Source: Paragonimus westermani
Lineage: Eukaryota; Platyhelminthes; Trematoda; Plagiorchiida; Troglotrematidae
Assembly: GCA_008508345.1 (NCBI GenBank)
Contig: QNGE01000110.1
Location: 173,913-237,912 of the forward strand
Direction: 5' to 3'
Length of the DNA: 64,000 bases
Positions 46,843-58,247 of the stretch are shown piece after piece. Both the position numbers and the translations under genes were made by a program. Each line of letters begins with the position of its first letter. Within the stretch, counting starts at the first letter, position 1. The notes below the pieces were generated by a model, which was not told the origin of the DNA, searched no databases, and saw only the letters and a program-made list of their open reading frames with translations.

Positions 46843-49107
46843 CTCTCAAAGATGGCGTCCATGACAAAATTGAACAAGAGGGGAAAGTCGGACACCCTTA
46901 ACGAACACCAACAGAAGGGATGAATGGCCGAGACAGCTGTCCATAAACTATCACTCTGCGTGCAGAGTGAGCATACAGTGGTCTCAACAGATTCACGTAT
47001 TTCCCTCGTACTCCATTGTGCAGAATACAGTTTCAAGGAACTTTACGAGCAACTGAATCGAAAGCAACTTTTAGGTCTAAAAAACCACGACAGTCGGGCG
47101 CCTGTAAGACTGCTGATTTTCCAAGATCCGTCGCAGAGTAAAAATGTGATCAACGCACCTTCGACTGGATCGGAACCCTGCCTGTTCTTCGCATATATGA
47201 CTGTTTCCGGATTTAATGAGCCGACGTAAAATGAGACCAGTGAGGAACTTGGACGCAAGAGATAATAGACTGATGCCTCTGTGGTTGTCACATAAAATTC
47301 CCGCGACCTTTTTGGAAACGGGAATTACGGTTGATAGGCATCAATCACGAGGCATCCCTTTAGTTTCTCAAGTCGTCTGAAGGAGTTTCGTCTGTTCTGA
47401 TATCAACCCCCCCCCCGCCACCCTTGAAAAGAGAGGGAGGAAGGGAGGAGATCTGGTCCAGCAGCCTTGTGACGACTCAAGAACTTAAGCTCCAGGGCCA
47501 ATTCTGCTTCCGATAGAAGGCCGTCTGGAACACAATAACTGACCATCCAGGTCCCGTCATCCACATGGTCTGGATGAGGCCAGCTGAACTGTTCTTCGAA
47601 ATGTTCAATCCACCTATCAAGACAGCGCGATTGAGCGGTGATAAGCCAATCATCATTTTCGCATATGGTCTCAATTACATCGACTCGACGGCCAGTACAA
47701 CCACGGATCAAGGAGGAAGGCCTTCTACTATTCTCAGATAAAAAGGCTCTTTCCACCTCTTTCGAAGGTTCCGTCGAGTGGTGTTCACGGTCCTCGCGCA
47801 AGCGTTTAGTCAGCTTGCGTTTAAGTTCTCGACGGTTGTCACCATACTCAGAACCAGGTGGAATTGAGCGACGCCTGTTCATGCGGTTTATTGACATGAC
47901 AGAAATATGGTTCTGTCACAACCGCACAACTCCTTTGGAACACACCTCTTTACAGGACGATTCCAGAGCTGCTATGATTTGTTCGCAGTGCTTGTTAGGA
48001 TCTGTCACCTGACTCGAACAGAGCAACTTTTTCACCAATAATTCTTAGTAAGCGTTCTTTACGCTCTCCTCGCTGGAACATCAGTTAAATATTTTGAAGT
48101 TACGAGCGTATGTCCTTGGGGCAAATGATAAAACAAAACGGGCGCACACAACAGCATGGTCTGAGTCTAGGTGGTTGTTGAAAACGCACGACAGTCTTTA
48201 ACAGAGTGGCGCCACCTGTAAATGGCTGTTATATGATCGAGCTGTGTCCACAGCTGAGAAGCACACGGAAGTCTCCATGTGACACAGCGACTCTTCTGGT
48301 GTTGCAATGCGTTGCACGAACTACAGAGACGATTGGATGCGCACAGCTGCACCAGTCTTGCGCCACTGTCAAGTTGTGCTCGAACACCAAACACACTTCC
48401 AGACCGCTTCTCCTCTAGAGCGTTCAAATCGCCCCTAGTATGATGATGTCTGAGTGTCAGTCCCAGAAGATCAACGAGGGTCTAGTAAAACACATCTTTG
48501 GTAGCATCCGAACAGTCGTCCGTTGGAGCATACGCCGAAATAATGAAAACACTTTTCTGATTTGCGTCCACAGACTTTAATCGATGTATTGAGTTTGACA
48601 GCGCGCAGGCGACTGCTCACTGTGATCCAATCGGACAAGCATTGCTCTGCTCTGAAACTCACTGCGATTCCCACTCCAGATTGACCAGGAGCTCCAGCTT
48701 CGGTGGCATCAGAAACCGTGAGAGGGAAGCGCTTGGATCGACAGTCATCTGGCACGCAGCACACATCAAGCTCCAGGCTTAAGAGAGTAATTGTTAGGGT
48801 AGTCTGCCGACCGACTTGTCGGACAGTGCGTACATTGAAAGCGCCGATGTTTACCAGTTGTCTTGGCCTTAGAAAACGATTTTCGCTCAAAGTTCCATAG
48901 AACACAGAAAATTGTGGGGCAAGGTAGAAGTCGTGATGAGTGAATAATGTCAATGCCGGGAGAACGATGACTTCCTACACTTTCCAGTCGTTTGCGCTGT
49001 AGAAGGAATTTTACCTGAGGGACCCTGCCCCGAGTCTCTGAGCCAAAAACCTGACCTGCGAAACAAGTGGATAAAGGGTTCACCTGAGAATCCTGCCCTG
49101 AGCCAGT

Positions 49108-49480
49108 GACTCAAGAATCTAACTTAGTTGGTAATGAGGGGATTGTCTAGCCTGACGATGCAGTGAATAATACACTTACATCTGATTCTGTGCACTTTTT
49201 CGTGTAACAGATGTATTCGACGCTACATCAGGCTTCTGGGTAATACCAAATATGGATAATACGCCAGCGGAAAGATGACTCAATTGTTCTGCGTGCTACT
49301 CACGTTAACGCAGCAATTGAGTTTTTCAAGAAAGTAGGAAAAACGACCATGAGTAACCACCTAGGAAAGGTCAGTAAAAAGTGGAACGAAATAAAGATGA
49401 CCGAGCGTTTGGAAAGGAAGAAGCCATTAAAAAAGATGAATGAATCTTTACAGTATCAACAACTGAGAGGAAGAACTTAC
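49108..49480 (-). other. Start of Vps55 intron 3
   Basis: Begins with donor GTAAGT (49480-49475 on the minus strand). No Vps55-like exon was found before the LINE. A candidate frame after ttcctag at about 49356 does not match the family's C-terminus. Confidence 0.55.
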
Positions 49481-49843
49481 AACCGGTGAGCCATTGGGTG
49501 CACGAGCCAGCAGAATAGGAAGTGCGTAGGCAGAGAAGATCAGTACTGTAGTGAGCCATACACAGATATCTCGAACACAATTGGCCTCCGTCTGATTCTT
49601 GGCGATCAAAATTGGGATCGGAACTAACAGGTAGAATGCTAATACAAACATAGGCCACCAGACTCTGGAAGGGAAGGAAGTATATTTAAAAAACCACCAC
49701 AATCCTACCCGTATTGAGGCAATGCACAGGCCAACAGCAGGAAGGTGAACGAACAAGCACCAACCAATGCGACAAACAGCAGAACTGAAGTCCACAGCTC
49801 ATTAATGAGGGTATGATAATCACTCACTTCTAACACCTTGCAT
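49481..49843 (-). CDS. Vps55/LEPROT-family membrane protein, first three exons
   Basis: Vps55/OB-RGRP proteins are small four-helix endosomal membrane proteins. They act with Vps68 in yeast in endosome-to-vacuole traffic, and in animals they control surface levels of receptors. Exon 1 is 49843-49828 (MQGVR, ATG start), intron 1 is 43 bp (GTGAGT...CAG), exon 2 is 49784-49709, intron 2 is 44 bp, and exon 3 is 49664-49481, ending at GTAAGT. Phases agree and give 92 codons. Family signatures are MQGVR, ALPQYGVWWPMFVLAF, VPIPILIAK, and FSAYALPILLARAP. Helices are at about 6-25, 32-50 and 65-82. The family is about 130 residues, so a last exon of about 40 residues, holding helix 4, is missing here. 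The long ORF across 49448-49795 reads through introns. Confidence 0.9.
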
Positions 49844-50297
49844 TTTCCGCACAAAAGAGAGGACTACGAATTTTCAGTCCGCGAGTAGACACATTCAAGT
49901 CAATTGAGAAAGACCCGATCTAAAAAACAAATGAATAAAAATCGTAGCGGGAGATCACAGAAAATAAGAGCTGTGAGATTAATCTCCGTTTAGTTCATTA
50001 ACTCTGATGGATTAGTACTCGTCACTCGCCTGAAACAGTCATGCTTGCTAAAACTTTCAAGTGGTGTGTTGGGAAAAACAAGTGATACTGTTTGGACACG
50101 CCGGACGTTATGTGGCAGTGAAGATGGTGTTTAAGTTAATCAGCGCGCAGGTGAGGAAAAACTGGTCGCAGAAATGAGGTTAGTTAGGTTCACTGGCAAT
50201 CAGTCAAATGCCACCGAGCGCGTCCCTAAAACAGTAGCTCGAAGAATAATCTACATATGGGACTAACTGCAAAATAAGCAGTCGCGAATAGAAAACC
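49844..50297. promoter_or_regulatory. Shared upstream region of two divergent genes
   Basis: About 450 bp lie between the ATG of the minus-strand Vps55-family gene and the ATG of the plus-strand ORF at 50298. This is a typical span for a bidirectional promoter. No TATA box at a convincing position and no known motif was identified. The inference rests on geometry alone. Confidence 0.35.
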
Positions 50298-50645
50298 ATG
50301 AAGTGTTTTGGTGATAGTAACATTACTAAGCGACCCGTGTCTTTGTCTGCTGTTGACTTAGTTCGCCGAATATTTCCTTTGTCAAACACCACAGCTGAAA
50401 AACTGTTTGAACTTGTGAATCCCCGAAACCAAAGCCCCAGCCAACCTACTCTACATGCGGGCCGTAGGATGCAAATGCTGTTATTTACAACACAAACAGA
50501 TTGTGAGTATAATGAATGCCGGATCTCAGAGTGGCTAGTAGAACAAATACCAAATGCCGGAAAAATATCGTTCGATAAGTTAGAAAGGAATGTCAAGAAT
50601 ACGCTTAAGCAAGATCAATTGGCTTACCGAAAGTCAATCGAATAG
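50298..50645 (+). CDS. Hypothetical protein or first coding exon
   Basis: ATG in a good context (gaaaaccATGAAG) opens 115 codons to TAG. The protein is soluble, with an acidic-basic mix: VSLSAVDLVRRIFPLSNTTA, RISEWLVEQIPNAG, KISFDKLERNVKNTLKQ. No domain, signal peptide or membrane helix is seen. It starts divergently from the Vps55-family gene, which supports a genuine 5' end. It could be a short single-exon gene, or splice onward to the plus-strand frame near 50940. The family is not recognised. Confidence 0.45.
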   Translation: MKCFGDSNITKRPVSLSAVDLVRRIFPLSNTTAEKLFELVNPRNQSPSQPTLHAGRRMQMLLFTTQTDCEYNECRISEWLVEQIPNAGKISFDKLERNVKNTLKQDQLAYRKSIE

Positions 50646-50894
50646 AAAAATGTGGCCGTTTTGAGAAATACAAGTAAGCTGATTAACACATCTGTTCGTG
50701 GGTTTCAGGAAGTCACGTGTTAGACTAGTAAACAAAAAGACAGCATAACTATCCATGAACAAAGATGTGCTCGTGAAGCAGAACGGTTTGAGTAGCAGCA
50801 TAACTAGCCCAATCACTCTTACTGCGCAATACCCGCAGATTCTTGAAGTTACATTGTGATATGATGATGCAGAGTCACCGATCCGAACTCGAAT

Positions 50895-51119
50895 ATGCGG
50901 TTGCATTATGGCTCTCGAACGTTTCAAACCAGAGAACCGGACGAAGTTACGGCGGCACTATTCAAAGATGTTGATAAAACGAGCAAAGGGTACAACCGTA
51001 TGGATAAATCAGTGTCCCTCTCAACAGAAGTGAGTTCATGGCTCCCATATTTAGACAAATACGGCAGTGACAAAAAGGACGGATTACCTTCAGCCTTGTT
51101 ACAATTAAACGCGCGGTAG
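50895..51119 (+). CDS. Possible second exon of the 50298 gene
   Basis: The plus-strand frame of about 74 codons ends in TAG at 51117. The second half (REPDEVTAALFKDVDK, then WLPYLDKYGSDKKDGLPSALL) is protein-like. The first part may be intron. An AG after gatgatgc near 50870 or the AG near 50933 could serve as acceptor. It follows the 50298 ORF on the same strand by 250 bp. Function is unknown. Confidence 0.35.
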   Translation: MRLHYGSRTFQTREPDEVTAALFKDVDKTSKGYNRMDKSVSLSTEVSSWLPYLDKYGSDKKDGLPSALLQLNAR

Positions 51120-51719
51120 TAAGGAAAGAGACACAAGAAAATAGCGAGAATATTTCCGTCTTGAATGAAGAATCGCACATCAAACTTCCAATTCCGGAGC
51201 AAGGTCAACTTTACCCTTGGCCATTAAACTTCTCCCACGGACTAATGCATCTGGCTCACTGAAGTAAGCTAAATCTTAAGAACTACTTATCCATATGAGT
51301 ATTCCTACCAGATACCGAAGTTCCAAACTGGCGTCCTACTCCCACATATCCAGTCTACGGCGAACCGCTAACTATATGACACATTAAACATATATTCATA
51401 AATGTTAAAAATCGAGATACAAAAAATAATAAAACCCAATCTCATAGAATTCAACCGTTTGGATCGCGAATGGTGGTAAAGTGATCGACATGCAGTACTT
51501 TCTGTCGGCTGAGGGTCAAAGGATCGTCGAGGAGTCAAACCATACAGGTTAACAGGTACATCAAATTTTACGCAGCAGTCCACGACGCCTGAACAACTGT
51601 CTTTGAGCTTCAAACGACTGGATAAATTGTCAATCACGCCTGAAACACGGACACAGATGTCCAATTTTTTAACCCGTCCATGTAAGATACAGTAAGCAGC
51701 TTCAGAGGGCGAATCACTG
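51120..51719. other. Short gap before a LINE
   Basis: A 98-codon minus-strand ORF (51368-51664) has no recognised motif. It may be 3' flank of the 50.3 kb gene. No repeats were recognised. Confidence 0.35.
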
Positions 51720-54376
51720 CCACTCGATAGTTGGCTGGTCGGTTAGTGTATTTAGGAAGCCGGATTACAGGAGTGTGGCGGTAGTGTGAGAAATGAAGCT
51801 GAAACTCGTATTCTTAGAAGAACGTCCTAAAACTTCCCGCACTCCTGGCGTCGGGACAGGCAAATCAGCTTCATACTACGGCTAGCAAAAGTAATCCATT
51901 AAGGAAAGTAGCCGATACCCGGATAAACGGGTGGGCTCAACGCCATCAGGCGCGTCTGCATAATAAGAATTGAGGAACGACCTTCCACAAGAGAACCAAC
52001 TGACGAACAAGCAGTCGTGGACAATGAATGGTAGTACTACCAGAGCGTGGTGGATTCATGGTTGGCAGTCGGGTGTCCCACAAAATGCCACATAGGCTTT
52101 TTGATGGTACTACGACATGACGTACATTACCCCACCACAAACGGTTTCAGATGTCCCAACGGGAGCGCATGGGATCCCTTACAGCAAGCCGTCTGTCCGG
52201 TGTGTTGTCTGCATGATGTACTGACATCCCTGAACTCCACCAATCATGTTCAAACCCCGAGAATACAACACGAATTACCTCGGTAACCACCGGGTCTCAC
52301 GGGTAAGCAAGGTGTGCCGGGTAACTTGAATGGTTGACCTCAATTCGAAGGGCGTATGAACCAATTTGGTCACCGGCTCCCGGTAACAGCGAGCATGCGT
52401 ATCAACAGCCTTGTCCGTCCTGGGTCATCTGGTTGGACAGAAATACTGCATCAGATCCGTCTTCCTTGGTGAATCCGCGAACTGTTGCGCTGCGTCTGTC
52501 ACAACCTCCTGCATGATGCACTGAACCTCTTGGATGGATGGACTCTATCCAAAGGGTGTATGAACCGAACCGCTACTGATCACCGGCCCCCAATGGACTA
52601 CGAGCTTCCTGCCTTGCCCCACTGTCTTGTGGGTTAGGTTTCTTCTGAACCCAATGTTCCGAGTGGGGTACCTCAGGCTGAATTCCTTCTTCGGTTTTGG
52701 CAACCGGGAAGTATTTTGCCATCACAATTATGAACTTCCAAATGTACATTAGTTGTGAATTTTGTTTTGTCACCTTGCCACGGCATTTTGGCTGAGACGT
52801 CGGCAGCCGGCTTTGCTTCCATGTTAAATTTTACCTCACTAAACCAGTTTGTGTCTTTTCACCTTAATCCTTCAAACAACTCTAAGCCTAGTGACCCCCA
52901 AATCCCACGCACACCAAAAACTTGCCTCATCTGCTGCTCACGACGGAAGCCATAGCCAGAAAGAGATAGTATGTCAGATATCAAGGTTCTTTTGCCTGAA
53001 GGACACAAGCCTTTACTCGCCCTCCGAACACCCTTTAAAACTGCCACCCTCAATGTTCAAACATATGCCAATAGGCCAGCAAATGGTACGTACTTTGGAG
53101 ACCCTTGTCTTCAGTATCTGTTGTCTTGCTGGAACACGGCTTCTGCATTCCAGTCAAGTTCTACAACTTCATTCTCAGTCAGCCCCTTCACTGTGCGCAT
53201 ATAATGTGCGCTTGTCTGGAGATTCTGTGGCTCAACCCACTGGTCAAGCCGGCGTTAGAAATGCCTTAAATGTATACGCAGAGAAAGCGCCGCTTCACTA
53301 GATTCCCTTTAACGGCCGACTTTAAGCTGTCAGACTAAAAGGTACGAAGACAACATCGAGAGACGTTCATCAGGAATGCTGCCGGGTTGTCGTTGTGGAA
53401 TATGTCCCCTCAAGACTGTAGTCCAGACAAAATCAAACATTATTTTTATCACCCGTTTACTAACCGTCTACACACCGCGCGGCACACATTGTTGTACTAG
53501 ATGTAGAACTAAACGCTCAAGTAGCCAGGCTAAGCACTGACGAGAGACTTAGATAGCCCATATCCTTACGGTACCCGTCAAATAGACAACGGTGGAAGTT
53601 TGCTGTGGCTCTGTACACATAACGGTCTGTTTCTGGTAAATACTAATTTTCGACGCTCTACGTGTTAGTGTGCCATCCGCCGACCTCTATCGCCGAATCA
53701 GTCATGGACAAAGATTGACCACCTGGCCGTTAGTTATCGGTGAAGTGGCTGTTTCCAAAACTGTAAGTCAATCTGGAACACGTATGTGAATTCCGACCAG
53801 GCACCGTCATGTGCCAAGTTCACTCTGCGTTTTGGTGCGAGACCACAACGCCGTCAACCACAAATTGACATATCTAAAGTAACAGGGCCACAGAGGCTTT
53901 ACGCTCACCGACATGTGCATGCCTCTATTCTAGGTCTTCATCCATCAGACAATACTAAAGCGCACTGAGCACATACAAAACATACAATGCATAAATGCGG
54001 TACTGCATCGTATTACTACTCATTCAGCTGTTAACCGCTGGGTCTTTGTGCGACAACTGGAACCTCTCAACGCTCGCCGGAATATTCCATCCAGCAGTGA
54101 ATACAACTCGACCCACAAGGGTAATCGCCTAGAGCTCCGGAAGCAGTTAAGAGAGGGTCGGGAAGCTTGGTGAGCACAACGCGCTAACGAGATGGAGCAA
54201 GCTGGTAATACCGGAATCTTTTCAATCTCAACCGAGCAACTGGTAACAAAAAGCCAGGTATGAGCCAGGTAGTCTGCGAAGTCAATAACAAGCCTATTTG
54301 TAACTGGCAACGACGATTAGGACGCTGGGTTCAGCACTTCAAACAGTGGTTCAACTGATTACTTGCACCGCTGGCT

Positions 54377-54685
54377 GGGGCCCTCGCGACTCACAGAGTC
54401 GGCGGCTGGAGACGTTAGGTGAGATGGCGGCTAATCGAGTTCAGTGGTGTGAATGCTTTCGTTGTTTGGCCGAGTTGTCTGTGAAGTGAGTGCATTTAAT
54501 GACGCGGGGAAGTGAAAGCCGTAAGGAAGCTGTCCTGCTGATGACACCTCACTCTCACTTGCAACTCGGTTGTTTGTTTGCAAGGTGTAGGCACATGTAC
54601 AGGGTCTGCTCTTTCTTCACGGTTGTATGGCAGTTAAACATTAGTGTGAACCACTGATGTATTGCTGTCTACGATGATGATTATG
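54377..54685 (+). mobile_element. 5'-truncated LINE tail nested in another LINE
   Basis: Starts inside the C-terminal WGPRD block (GGGGCCCTCGCGACTCACAG) and includes RLETLGEMAANRVQW-like coding. It ends with CATTAGTGTGAACCACTGATGTATTGCT and a degenerate ATG repeat. It is flanked by ACCGCTGGCT (54367-54376) and ACCGTTGGCT (54686-54695), a 10-bp target duplication with one mismatch. It belongs to the same tail family as the LINE at 45.95-49.1 kb and the 50-bp piece at 58198. Confidence 0.82.
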
Positions 54686-55903
54686 ACCGTTGGCTCCGCC
54701 TTCGGGCCTTCCCATTCTCACTGGTTTGTTGAAGTTTCTTTCAATTCGGAAACAAAAGTCCCTCTCAAGATCAAGTATCTGAAACGTAACAAGGCGCCCG
54801 GTCCAGACGAACTCTCTCCTACCCGCTTTTAGATGACGATCCAGCTTTAGTTAAAGGGTTGACGGATCTGATTCAGAAACGCTGGATCAGTGAAGTTTTT
54901 CCAAATGACTCGAGTTTGGTTAATATCGTCGCTGTTTTCAAAGAGGGCGCGCACACTTTGTATGCAAATCACCGAGGGAGTAGCCTCATCCTTATTTTGC
55001 CAGATGTTCGCAGCCGTTACACTTCGTAGAACGCGCGAAACACATGAAGAACATATCCGTGAGGAGCAAACTGAGTTTCGACCTGGCCGTGGCTGCTCCC
55101 ATCACATCTTCACACTTAGCCAGATGCTTGAACTTCGTCATTCATATGGAAAGCCAATAGTTGTCGCCTTCCTGAACATCAGAGGATCCTTCGATTCGGG
55201 TGACAGAGCTGCACTATGGGACTGCCTGTTGGAGAAGGATGTGCCTGAGAAGCATACGAACATCCTGAAAGCAATTCACTGCCAGACCACAGGCAGGGTT
55301 AAGGCTAATGGTAGCGTATCACCGATGTGATAAGGCTGTACGGACCCCCCTTCCCACCCAACTTTGCCGTATGCGAGGACTTAGATTGTGCCTTGATAAA
55401 CTGCGAATATGATGGTGTGAATCTGCTCCCAGGAAATCGAGTTCCAGACAGGCAGTATACAGATATCGTCCTAATCTACGAGGGCTCATAGAGAGCTCTG
55501 AACATCACACACAGATTGAAGGCTTCAGTTCATCATTTTCGTATGGTCTCAACAACTACAAAGTACAAGGTGCTGTTGTACACTAAACAGGGCTCTGCAG
55601 CTGCCTTCATCCCCGGTGATAAGCTGCTGGAATTAGCCTGGAAGTTTATGTACCTTTGGAGGGAGGGTATCAGAGCTGATAGGATGTCTCATGAGATCAC
55701 AAAGCGCGTAGCAAACGCCCGCATGGCGTTTGCCAACTTACGTCATTTTTGGCGTCAGCATGGACTTAGTCTCTCTACGAAAGGCCGAGTGTGTAATTCC
55801 GATTGTACGGCTCGGAAACCCGGTCGATCAGTTCGGAGGATATCCACAGTGTCCGTCTTCCACTACCGGTCTCTAAAGCATTAGTAGTGTGTGGTGGAGA
55901 CGT

Positions 55904-56333
55904 CATGTCAGCAATGGCGAATTTCGCCGACGTGTCGACTCTCGAGCATACTGATCTCGTCTCACAGGTTTCACTGGTTTGAAAACATTTTACGAATGCC
56001 AACTCACCGCTCGCCACACCGAGCTTTGTTTGTGAGTGGTGGGTTAGGCTAGAAGTAGCAGCCTGGTGTTCAGCGCATAAATTGAGTTCGGGGTATGAAA
56101 GCGCTCGCTCTGAAGCTTGCTTCAGTAAGGCGCTCCCGGCTTTCTGTCAGGGGTCCGAAAGACGTTGAACACCTTTGGTTGAGGACGCTGTCTGATATGG
56201 CGACTAATGGAAATGAGTTGTGCTCGTTTTAAGAATCCGCGTGCGTCGTAATTTTTTATTCTTTATCCCTCTGCACTTTTTCTTCTTTATCTTAAACATT
56301 ACCATTTTTCCTCTCATACTGTGACACGTTTGC
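55904..56333 (+). repeat. LINE 3' end, inverted partner of 63162-63613
   Basis: This last 430 bp of the plus-strand LINE matches the minus strand of 63162-63613 almost base for base. The main exception is a 19-base segment (around TCCAGAATGATAAGCTC) present in the 63.5 kb copy and absent here. Both copies end at GACACGTTTGC. They share several in-frame stops, so both derive from an already dead or non-coding 3' end. Confidence 0.85.
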
Positions 56334-58197
56334 CACTCGTGGTTTCTTAAGTGCCAATCATAAACAGTAAGTAAACTGAGATTTCCGATTGTATGAGCTG
56401 AACACCACTTGCAACCGGTCATAGCTTTTGAATTCACATTGACTTTCCAGCTACCACTAGAATCGAGTTTCGTCAGCGGCGCACATCCTAACGACGGCCG
56501 GGATTTGTACATCGGTGATATTTTCAAGTGTTGACCATCGTATCGTGGACCTCCCAACAAGCACGACCGAAATATCACGTGTAAGCGTTCTGTCACATCC
56601 GCTTTTGGTTGACGCTCAGTTTACCTGATCGCTTCGAGAGAAGACAATAACTGCCTGTTAACACCAGCCGATGACTCCACGACTAGGACAAGAACCATTA
56701 AACTTGTTGAGTAGTGTTCTAATTACTGAAAGGTAGCAAATAACCCTGGTTAGTATAAGCTGAATATCACTCGCAAATGACCACAGCTTTCGCTGCTTGT
56801 GTTCAACCACATGTATGGGATGACCATATCGGATATACAAGAATGTTGGGAGGGTTCTAGGTAATGAAGACCGAACACTTTTACTCGTCTAAATCTAGGC
56901 AATGTGCAGATTAACATAGTTAGGTCATGTAGCGTAAATAATTCCCTACTGTTTGTTATGTTCTGCATCTTATGCCGAGCCCCCAAATCGGTTGCGAAAA
57001 ATATGGGATGACCGACCGGGGTAAGTAAAAGTAATCACTGGCAAGCTGGAGTCGCAAATCGCATTCACCTTCTGTTGGGGGTTGGCAGCCAGTACGTCAG
57101 TTCATAGGCCATTGGGACGGAGTCCATATTCCGGCATGTCTAACGCACCATGAGTGTAGTTGCGGTGGGAGCATCCAAGCAGTTCGGAAATTCACCAAGG
57201 AAGACGGGTCTGATGTAGCATGTGTGCCCAATTAGCAAAGTTAAAAACTGACTGGGTTTTTGTGACGCCTGCAACTTCTATCGGGAGCTGGCGAGCAAAC
57301 TGATTCATAAACCGCCTGAACGGAATCCGACTAGTTAAGGTGTCCGATATACCCTTCGCATCCGTTGGAGCCGATGGGCACCGTAATGTTTCATGTGCCT
57401 TCCTCTGGATGTGCTCTTAGTTAACAGAGACCGAGGAAGTCCGCACGTCACATGGGGGGCGTGTGGTTTGTTGAGCCACTAACGGGCCTTCCGTAACATT
57501 GGTTTGATCAATTCTTCTGGGGAAACTTCGTTTTAAGACAACCAATCACGTACATGCAGATGTGCATACAACCCAAAACTCCCCTCGAATCCATAGTCAA
57601 TGGTAAACATGGAAGAAATGTCACCAATCACCTGAAGAGATTGTCGATAACACCAAATCACACTGACGCGATCAGCCCAACATGTACGCGTAAAATGATT
57701 CATCCCACAAACAGTCACACTGCCACGGTTGTGAATTTCATGTCCGGTAGGACCGCAACATGTCTGCGTTACGATGCGCTTTCAACTGTGTCCAGTATCG
57801 ATGATGAAAACGTCTAGCGGGCTAATTAATCAATCACTTTCAACTTTGAATGACTGTCATCAGTCCTGACAACGGTCCACGAGTTGTGGATTAAAAAATA
57901 TGTGTGAATGTGCAGCAAAGAAGGAGGGAAAGAAGGAAAACAAACATTTGAGTACCATGAAAATGAGGCGTCAGCAAGCTTGCGAATAGGGGTTCGTCAT
58001 TGACCATCATATATTACCGCGTCAGAAAGTGTTTCCAGGTGGACAGCACCTACCATCCCTGTTCAGCGGAATGTTAAAAGCCTCCACAGGTCATGATCGT
58101 GTCACTGTCTGACTCTTTCGTGACTTCTTTCAAGTGTCAGCAGCCATAGTGAAGAAAAAGTGATGCAGTAGACGCTCTGTTGGTATATGGAGTATGT
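56334..58197. other. Stretch between LINE copies, retroelement debris likely
   Basis: No host gene is recognised. 57533-57817 has antisense ORF pairs, and one frame shares a DVFI-D motif with 59998-60035 on the minus strand. 57990-58060 resembles 40570-40640, possibly from a Gypsy protease region. Everything is frame-broken. Confidence 0.4.
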
Positions 58198-58247
58198 GGC
58201 AGTTAAGCATTAGTGTGAACCACTGATGTATTGCTATGATGATGATG
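58198..58247 (+). mobile_element. 50-bp LINE tail with perfect 11-bp duplication
   Basis: The insert contains CATTAGTGTGAACCACTGATG and an ATG-repeat tail, matching the end of the nested LINE piece at 54625-54685. ATGGAGTATGT occurs exactly at 58187-58197 and 58248-58258. It is an extreme 5' truncation by target-primed reverse transcription. The lack of mismatches in the duplication marks it as relatively young. Confidence 0.85.

Larger units (their letters stand above)
45950..49107 (-). pseudogene. Near full-length decayed LINE (endonuclease + RT)
   Basis: In minus-strand order: APE-type endonuclease start (NIGAFNVRTVRQVGRQ near 48860), the SGVGIAVSFRAEQ block, WTQLDHITAIYRWRHS near 48230, linker with RWIEHFEEQFSWPHP near 47590, RT entry (FLSRHKAAGPDLLP), the catalytic box YADD changed to YADN at 46661-46672, and the C-terminal LPSWGPRV...WLETLSEM block near 46170. 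A degenerate ATG-repeat tail (GCTATAATGATGG) follows near 45960. Frameshifts and stops inactivate it. A 92-bp SINE fragment is inserted in the RT. It lies in sense orientation downstream of Vps55 exon 3, probably inside an intron. Confidence 0.87.
51720..56333 (+). pseudogene. Near full-length decayed LINE with nested insertion
   Basis: A GC-richer leader (about 51720-52800) precedes an APE-type endonuclease: TPFKTATLNVQT near 53030 and SWTKIDHLAVSYR near 53715. The linker ends RWVQHFKQWFN near 54340. After a nested LINE piece the RT resumes: KYLKRNKAPGPDELSP near 54780, EFRPGRGCSHHIFTLSQ near 55080, motif A with its first Asp replaced (FLNIRGSFDS near 55175), and YADD degraded to YTDI near 55465. 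The C-terminus has HVSNGEFRRRV near 55900. The 3' end is TACTGTGACACGTTTGC. Frameshifts and stops abound, so it is non-functional. Confidence 0.85.

Noticed and set aside
47407..47416. Run of ten C residues as a regulatory or structural signal
   Set aside because: Lies inside decayed LINE coding sequence. A lone homopolymer with no other support.
49448..49795. 115-codon continuous protein
   Set aside because: It reads through two introns. The spliced frame gives the conserved Vps55 sequence.
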